In this document: positions 58,169 to 62,709 of the stretch, piece by piece
Numbering within the stretch: the stretch's first letter is position 1
Layout of the letters: each line of letters opens with the position of its first letter
Source of the DNA: Rhodospirillales bacterium
GTDB lineage: Bacteria; Pseudomonadota; Alphaproteobacteria; Rhodospirillales; Magnetovibrionaceae
DNA: 62,709 nucleotides
Direction: 5' to 3'
Assembly (NCBI GenBank): GCA_024653965.1
Contig: JANLGW010000109.1
Coordinates: forward strand, 1 to 62,709
Translations under genes and position numbers: made by a program
The notes under the pieces: generated by a model
Seen by the model: the letters and a program-made list of their open reading frames with translations, nothing else
What the model was told of the DNA's origin: nothing
Database searches by the model: none

Positions 58169-59419
58169 TTAGTCGCGCAGAAATTCCAATTGCCACTCCA
58201 TTTCACTGGATGACATTGAGTATTCTCCGTTTTTGGGTTGGATGATGTTTTTAGGCTGCACCCGGCCCAGGCGCTGCTGCACGGTGACGGAAACGCTGGA
58301 TTCCAGCCCGGCTTTCCAACTGAGCGCCACCAGGCCCTTGGCGCTGCCGGCGCTGGAAACGGTTTCTACCGTGCGCATGGAAACATTTGCCAGCACCGCC
58401 AAGGCGGCCATGGCGTATTCTCGCTGTCCGGCTTTTAGGGCGCTGTTGACCATTTGGGGTTCCAAACGCCCCTCGCCATGCAGGCGTTTAGCCTTGGCAT
58501 AAGGGGCTTCATGTTCGGCAGCCGCTTCTTCTTCTGCCGCGATATCTAGGCGCGTCGATACTTCCTGGCGCACTGCGTCGGCGATGGCGGGGTCTAAATC
58601 TTTGCGGTTGAGCAACGCCTTAATCAGATGATCGGCGACAAAATCCGCCAGACGCAAGGCAACCGCCTTGGGCAATTGAGGGCGGTGGATCATGGGTTCT
58701 TGCAGTGATTTCACCGTGCGCGATTTGTCGCAGATGCGTTCCAGCAAATTTTCTTTGATCGATACCGAAGAATTGCCCAACAGCGTCGCCACGGCGGCGA
58801 TGTCGTTGGAAGCGAAGATTTCCTCCATCACTTCGTCGGGCAGGGTCTTGCGCTGTGAAATGGCGCTGATGGCGCCGTCGACGGGGTTTAAGTTGATGAT
58901 CTGGATCAGGTCGCGATCGGTAAGGACCGGCAAATTTTCCAGCACTGGCGCACACACCACCAGTTCGGTATCTTCCGCCAGACGGCGAATGACTTCGGGC
59001 GGCGCGTCGGCCATGTCTTGCAAGGTTTCGGCGACAACCTGACGAACCTTTACCGCCTGGTCGCGCGCCAGTTTTTCCAGCGCCTCGTAAGTCATGCGGC
59101 GCAGGTTGTCGACTTCGTGGGCGGTTAGTCCCGGGGCCAAAGCGGCAATTTTGGTCGCCAATACGCCGCGCACGCTTTCGTCGGCATCGTTGGTGAGCAA
59201 CAGGTCGGCATGGTGCGGGGTGGCATCGTTCTTAGCGATGATGGTGCGCACGGAAGCGGCGCGATCTTGAGCCAGGAAATAGAGGATTTCCGGTTGGACG
59301 TTTGGCTTTTGCGCTAGTTCCTCGCGCACCTTGACGTCGTTGCTCTGCGCCAATTGTTTGGCTTCTTCGTAATCGAGCCGCGAACCTTTTCTGAACTTTT
59401 CCAGCAAACCCTTGAGCAT
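58169..59419 (-). CDS. DUF2336 domain protein
   Basis: 416 residues, cytoplasmic, alpha-helical and HEAT-like throughout (KLARDQAVKVRQVVAETLQD, AEDTELVVCAPVLENLPVLT, LGNSSVSIKENLLERI). It matches the alphaproteobacterial DUF2336 family. The function of the family is not known. It lies upstream of the receiver gene on the same strand, with 96 bases between them. Confidence 0.85.
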   Translation of the reverse strand: MLKGLLEKFRKGSRLDYEEAKQLAQSNDVKVREELAQKPNVQPEILYFLAQDRAASVRTIIAKNDATPHHADLLLTNDADESVRGVLATKIAALAPGLTAHEVDNLRRMTYEALEKLARDQAVKVRQVVAETLQDMADAPPEVIRRLAEDTELVVCAPVLENLPVLTDRDLIQIINLNPVDGAISAISQRKTLPDEVMEEIFASNDIAAVATLLGNSSVSIKENLLERICDKSRTVKSLQEPMIHRPQLPKAVALRLADFVADHLIKALLNRKDLDPAIADAVRQEVSTRLDIAAEEEAAAEHEAPYAKAKRLHGEGRLEPQMVNSALKAGQREYAMAALAVLANVSMRTVETVSSAGSAKGLVALSWKAGLESSVSVTVQQRLGRVQPKNIIQPKNGEYSMSSSEMEWQLEFLRD

Positions 59420-59513
59420 TATGACTTTCCGTCCCCGGCCAAATATCGCCTACCGCTTGGTATAATTCACCGAATTGGCGATAACGGCAAGAGGCAGGGT
59501 AGAACGGGCCGGG

Positions 59514-59702
59514 TTAGGAATAGGCGACGGTAGTCACGCCTGCGGCGGCCCACATGAAAAGCGCAACCATGCCGATCGCTTTCAAGATGCCGAGGCTGAC
59601 GGGGATGCCTTCGGATTTCTTGCGGCTGTACTGCGCCTGGGCGACGATCAAACCGGCAACCGTGGCCATGACCGCGTAACCGATGAAGTAGAGGGCGTGC
59701 AT
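59514..59702 (-). CDS. 62-residue two-helix membrane protein
   Basis: AGGAG lies six bases before the ATG. Two hydrophobic helices (YFIGYAVMATVAGLIVAQA and GILKAIGMVALFMWAAAGVT) joined by a basic loop (YSRKKSEG). Unknown family. A perfect CRP-type site is 60 bases upstream, so it may be under cAMP or FNR-type control. Too short for many gene callers. Confidence 0.7.
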   Translation of the reverse strand: MHALYFIGYAVMATVAGLIVAQAQYSRKKSEGIPVSLGILKAIGMVALFMWAAAGVTTVAYS

Positions 59703-59761
59703 TTTAGGCTCCTGTTTACCGGGTAGCTTTGGATGCTTTATAGGCTCTGGAGCTTAGGCGC

Positions 59762-59777
59762 TGTGACGGTCGTCACA
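59762..59777. promoter_or_regulatory. perfect CRP-type palindrome
   Basis: TGTGACGGTCGTCACA fits the CRP consensus TGTGA-N6-TCACA exactly, with a 7-bp perfect dyad. It sits between the end of modC (59792) and the 62-residue gene (start 59702), at about -60 of that gene. CRP-family binding is inferred from the consensus. Confidence 0.75.
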
Positions 59778-59791
59778 ATGTGGCCAAAGGC

Positions 59792-60886
59792 CTAACCCAG
59801 CACCGCGACGGACTTGATCTGCGCCCATACGGCCTTGCCGGGGGCCAAGTCCAATTCATGAGCCGAACGCGCGGTCAGGCGCGCCACCAAGGGCGTGCCG
59901 CCCACGTCCACGCGCACCAGCCGCACACCCGGATGGCCGTTGGCGGCGATGTCGGTGACGGTCGCGGCCAAGCTGTTCATGATCGAACTGTTGGTGTTTT
60001 GCTGCAGGGCCAAGCTGACGTCGCGGGCCAAAACGCGCAGCCGCACCCGGTGTCCGATGGCCAGCCCTGGGTCGCGCACCCAGATGGAGCCGCCGGCGAA
60101 CGCGGCGCGGGTGAGGTGCCAGTGCTCGTCGCGCTCGGCAATGACCGCTTCGATGGCGACGCCCGCATTGTCGTCGTGGCGGATGGGCAGATCCAGCCGC
60201 GCCAACGTCTCGGTCAAGGGGCCGCTGGCGAGCACGCGGCCTTGCTCCAGCACCACCAGATGATCGGCCAGCCGCGCCACTTCTTCGGGGGCGTGGGTGA
60301 CGTATAAAATGGGGATCGACAAGGTGTCGTGCAGGCCTTCCAGGTAGGGCATGATTTCGTTTTTGCTGGCGTGATCGAGGGCCGAAAGCGGTTCGTCCAT
60401 CAGCAAAATTTTGGGCCGTGTCAGCAACGCCCGCCCGATGGCGACGCGCTGGCGTTCGCCGCCCGATAGATTGGCGGGTGCGCGTTCCAACAAATGGCCC
60501 AAGCCCAGCAGCGCCACCAAGTCGTCAAAGTCCACCGGCCCGGCCTGCGTTTTATCGGCCTGCGTGTTTTGCCGCGCCGCGCGGGTCGCGCCGAACAGCA
60601 AATTGTCGCGTACCGATAAATGGGCGAACAGGTTCGCATCCTGAAACACATAGCCCAAGGCCCGTTTGTGCGGGGCTAAGAAGATGCGTTCGTTCTGCCA
60701 TGGCTCGCCGCCGATTTCGAACCGTCCAAAATCCAGGCGATTAAGCCCGGCGATGCATCTCAGCAGCGTCGTTTTGCCGCACCCCGACGGGCCGAACAGC
60801 GCGGTCACGCCACGGGCGGGAAAACTGAACCGGGCATCCAGCGTGAAGCTGCCTTTTGATCCTACGAAGTGCGCGGCGAGCGTCAT
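59792..60886 (-). CDS. modC: molybdate ABC transporter ATPase
   Basis: Powers molybdate import. Start at 60886 ([14 protein letters not shown]), overlapping the modB stop (ATGA). 364 residues: Walker [13 protein letters not shown] (about 31-42), signature [17 protein letters not shown], Walker [13 protein letters not shown], then a C-terminal TOBE domain (about 290-360) that may bind molybdate for feedback. Order modA-modB-modC on the minus strand. Confidence 0.95.
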   Translation of the reverse strand: MTLAAHFVGSKGSFTLDARFSFPARGVTALFGPSGCGKTTLLRCIAGLNRLDFGRFEIGGEPWQNERIFLAPHKRALGYVFQDANLFAHLSVRDNLLFGATRAARQNTQADKTQAGPVDFDDLVALLGLGHLLERAPANLSGGERQRVAIGRALLTRPKILLMDEPLSALDHASKNEIMPYLEGLHDTLSIPILYVTHAPEEVARLADHLVVLEQGRVLASGPLTETLARLDLPIRHDDNAGVAIEAVIAERDEHWHLTRAAFAGGSIWVRDPGLAIGHRVRLRVLARDVSLALQQNTNSSIMNSLAATVTDIAANGHPGVRLVRVDVGGTPLVARLTARSAHELDLAPGKAVWAQIKSVAVLG

Positions 60887-61551
60887 GTGAGGCGGCTCCT
60901 CATGCGCTTTTCGGTGACCATCACGCTCAAAATGACGAAGAACGAAAAGACCACCATGCCCGCCGATAGCACATGCGCCTTGCCCCATTCCAAGGTTTCC
61001 ACGTAGTCGTAGATGGCGACCGACAGCACCTTGGTTTCGCCGGGGATGTTGCCGCCGATCATCAGCACCACGCCGAACTCGCCCACGGTGTGCGCAAAGC
61101 CCAGCACCGCGCCGGTCAGCATGCCGGGCCGCGCCAACGGCAGCGCCACGTTAAAGAACGTATCCAACGGCGAGGCGCGCAACGTCGCCGCCGCTTCCAG
61201 CGGGCGCTCGCCGAAGGCTTCAAACGCATTGCGGATGGGCTGCACGACAAACGGCAACGAATAGATGACCGAACCGATCACCAATCCTTCAAACGTGAAC
61301 GGCAAGGTCTGGCCGAACAGCGCCTGCGCCGCTTGGCCGATGGGGCTGTGAGGGCCGAGCGCGATCAGCAGATAAAAGCCCAGCACCGTGGGCGGCAGCA
61401 CGATGGGAAGGGCGACCACCGCGCCCACGGCTTCTTTCCACCACGCCTTGGAACGCGCCAACCACCACGCGATGGGCGTGCCGACGACCAGCAGCACGAT
61501 GGTGACGAGGGTCGCCAGTTTGAGCGTCAAAACGATCGCGTCATCCCACAA
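60883..61551 (-). CDS. modB: molybdate ABC transporter permease
   Basis: 222 residues, about five to six helices, with the permease EAA-type loop ([20 protein letters not shown]). Start is TTG at 61551, the only in-frame start after a stop just upstream; GGGAG lies ten bases before it. The adjoining GTG is out of frame. Typical ModB sequence includes [19 protein letters not shown] and [18 protein letters not shown]. Confidence 0.93.
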   Translation of the reverse strand: MWDDAIVLTLKLATLVTIVLLVVGTPIAWWLARSKAWWKEAVGAVVALPIVLPPTVLGFYLLIALGPHSPIGQAAQALFGQTLPFTFEGLVIGSVIYSLPFVVQPIRNAFEAFGERPLEAAATLRASPLDTFFNVALPLARPGMLTGAVLGFAHTVGEFGVVLMIGGNIPGETKVLSVAIYDYVETLEWGKAHVLSAGMVVFSFFVILSVMVTEKRMRSRLT

Positions 61552-61573
61552 GGTTTTTAGTCTCCCGCTTCGC

Positions 61574-62338
61574 TCACTCTAGACCATAACCGTATGAGGC
61601 GATGATGGCGCGCGCCGCGTCGCTTTGCAAATAGGCGAGGAACGCCTGGGCGGCTTCATTGTTCATGCCCGTCTTCAACAATACCGCGTCTTGGCGGATG
61701 GGGGTATAGAGGCTTTCGGGAACCAGCCACATCGATCCCGTGTTGTCGTGGATCACCTGCGCGTAGGCGACGAAGCCCAGTTGCGCGTTGTGCGTCATGA
61801 TGAACTGGTGCGTTTGGGCGATGCTGTCACCCTGGACGATCTGATCTTTCAATCCATCATACACGCCTAAGTGTTTCATGGCCTCGACCGCCGCCGCGCC
61901 ATAGGGCGCGCTTAAGGGGTTGGCGATGGCGATTTTGCTGAATGCGGCGGGGGTACGCAACACGTCTGCGGCGCTATCCACAACGGCGGCATCGGCGCTG
62001 AACAATACGATCTTGCCCTTGGCGTAGGTGAAGGCCGTGCCGGGCGCGGCTAGCCCTTCGTCCGCGGTTTGTTTTGGCGTTTTGGCGTCGGCGGACAGGA
62101 ACACGTGGAACGGCGCGCCGTTGGCGATCTGCGCATAAAGTTTGCCGGTGGAACCGAAGACCAGCACCGCCTTGTGCCCGGTCTCGGCCTCGAACGCCTT
62201 GGCGATGTCATTGGCGGCGGCGGTGAAGTTGGCCGCCACGGCGACGGTCGTTTCCGCCGCGTCAGCGTTGGACGATAGGCACAGGGCCGTAAGGGCGAAG
62301 GACAGGATGGCCTTGATCTTGGGCATGGTCGGGGACAT
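61574..62338 (-). CDS. modA: molybdate-binding periplasmic protein
   Basis: 254 residues: signal peptide ([20 protein letters not shown]) then the ModA fold with [55 protein letters not shown] and LGFVAYAQV. Hands molybdate (or tungstate) to ModBC. MPKIK at 62326 is an alternative start. First gene of the operon; 22 bases before modB. Confidence 0.95.
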   Translation of the reverse strand: MSPTMPKIKAILSFALTALCLSSNADAAETTVAVAANFTAAANDIAKAFEAETGHKAVLVFGSTGKLYAQIANGAPFHVFLSADAKTPKQTADEGLAAPGTAFTYAKGKIVLFSADAAVVDSAADVLRTPAAFSKIAIANPLSAPYGAAAVEAMKHLGVYDGLKDQIVQGDSIAQTHQFIMTHNAQLGFVAYAQVIHDNTGSMWLVPESLYTPIRQDAVLLKTGMNNEAAQAFLAYLQSDAARAIIASYGYGLE

Positions 62339-62709
62339 GGTCGAGTTCCATTTTGGGGCTTTATAAAGGGGTCTTCATTTTCCTACGTTTTTACCCGTCC
62401 GCCGCCTGCAAAAGGCGTAAAATAAAAAAAGTGACGGAACGAAGCCAAATTTTTATTTGTTTTCAAAGGGCGGTATTTTTTCATTTCGTCAAGCCAACGG
62501 TTTTCTTCGGGCCAAATTATTAGGAAAATATGCCACAAAAAAGTTCAAAAGTCAAGTTCTGATGCCGTATCCGTGAATGCGGGTCTTTGAATGCCCTTTG
62601 TCGGCAGTTCACATCCGATACCAGCAAAGCCCATGCCATATGGGCATTATTTGTAATTTCAAGGGGTTGGCAATGCACCGCGCTCGCGAATTCAAGGCGC
62701 TGTCGTGAA
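62339..62709. other. gene-free region upstream of modA
   Basis: About 370 bases to the window edge. It contains the second copy of the shared CTTCGTTCCGTCAC motif (inverted, 62419-62444), AT-rich sequence likely to hold the modA promoter, and a GCCCAT/ATGGGC hairpin near 62630-62646. No ModE box or molybdenum-cofactor riboswitch could be recognised. A start-stop frame of 11 codons at 62673 is probably not a gene. Confidence 0.5.
62419..62444 (-). repeat. short dispersed motif, inverted copy 2
   Basis: On the minus strand reads CTTCGTTCCGTCAC followed by TTTTTTTATTTT, matching 15599-15626 almost exactly apart from T-run length. It lies about 85 bases upstream of modA. Confidence 0.7.

Noticed and set aside
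62673-62708. 11-codon frame ending in TGA at the window edge, possible selenocysteine start
   Set aside because: No selenocysteine element or gene can be seen past the edge; too short to support.
62339-62709. Molybdenum-cofactor riboswitch or ModE box upstream of modA
   Set aside because: I looked for the conserved riboswitch stems and a ModE palindrome and found neither.

Overview
The window is chromosomal DNA from an alphaproteobacterium, most likely of the Rhodospirillales type. The evidence is the long gapless cell-wall and division (dcw) cluster running from mraZ through ftsZ and lpxC, an F0 operon in the order atpI-atpB-atpE-atpX(b')-atpF as in photosynthetic and related alphaproteobacteria, a DUF2336 protein, a TerB-J-domain protein, and a group of five GANTC (CcrM-type) sites upstream of ftsZ. 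I cannot name the genus, and no magnetosome, photosynthesis or plasmid genes are visible.

Layout. 1-1047: start of malate synthase G, running off the left edge. 1273-6332: an accessory stretch, all on the minus strand, with a 910-residue LysM protein, two unrecognised secreted proteins, a possible decayed gene and a 41-residue membrane peptide; three of the four intact genes are followed by strong intrinsic terminators. 6625-11278: a TolC-family protein, a Sel1/peptidoglycan-binding lipoprotein, small exported proteins, a DjlA-like co-chaperone and a peptidoglycan amidase. 11296-11685: RNase P RNA. 11741-15135: an AT-rich two-gene module (zinc-ribbon protein plus large TPR protein), probably acquired, followed by non-coding DNA with an 11-bp phased A-tract repeat. 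15663-16959: orphan MlaF-like ATPase and a GFA-family protein.

17174-42002 is the core block: five MraZ boxes, then mraZ-rsmH-ftsL-ftsI-murE-murF-mraY-murD-ftsW-murG-murC-murB-ddl-ftsQ-ftsA, then ftsZ with its own regulatory gap, lpxC, bamD, recN and ligA. Most dcw genes overlap by four bases, implying translational coupling. Together they make lipid II from UDP-MurNAc, flip and polymerise it at the septum, and set lipid A and outer-membrane protein assembly beside it.

42008-43823: an I78-type inhibitor-like lipoprotein and a TetR regulator with a di-iron fatty-acid hydroxylase. 43894-46689: ATP synthase F0 operon (minus). 46829-51702: smc, a DsbA-like protein and DciA (minus), divergent from mutY. 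52816-56273: Hpt, apt, two cytochromes c and an orphan TRAP-type binding protein (minus). 56549-59702: a small membrane protein, gpt, a lone receiver protein, a DUF2336 protein and a 62-residue membrane protein downstream of a perfect CRP-type palindrome. 59792-62338: modC-modB-modA molybdate importer (minus).

The most interesting non-coding signals are a structured repeat of about 130 bp present twice in full and once in part, the MraZ box array, the GANTC group, the phased A-tracts and the CRP-type site. The best candidate for an undescribed system is the zinc-ribbon/TPR pair next to rnpB, followed by the LysM protein and its secreted neighbours. All functions are read from sequence; no database search was run.
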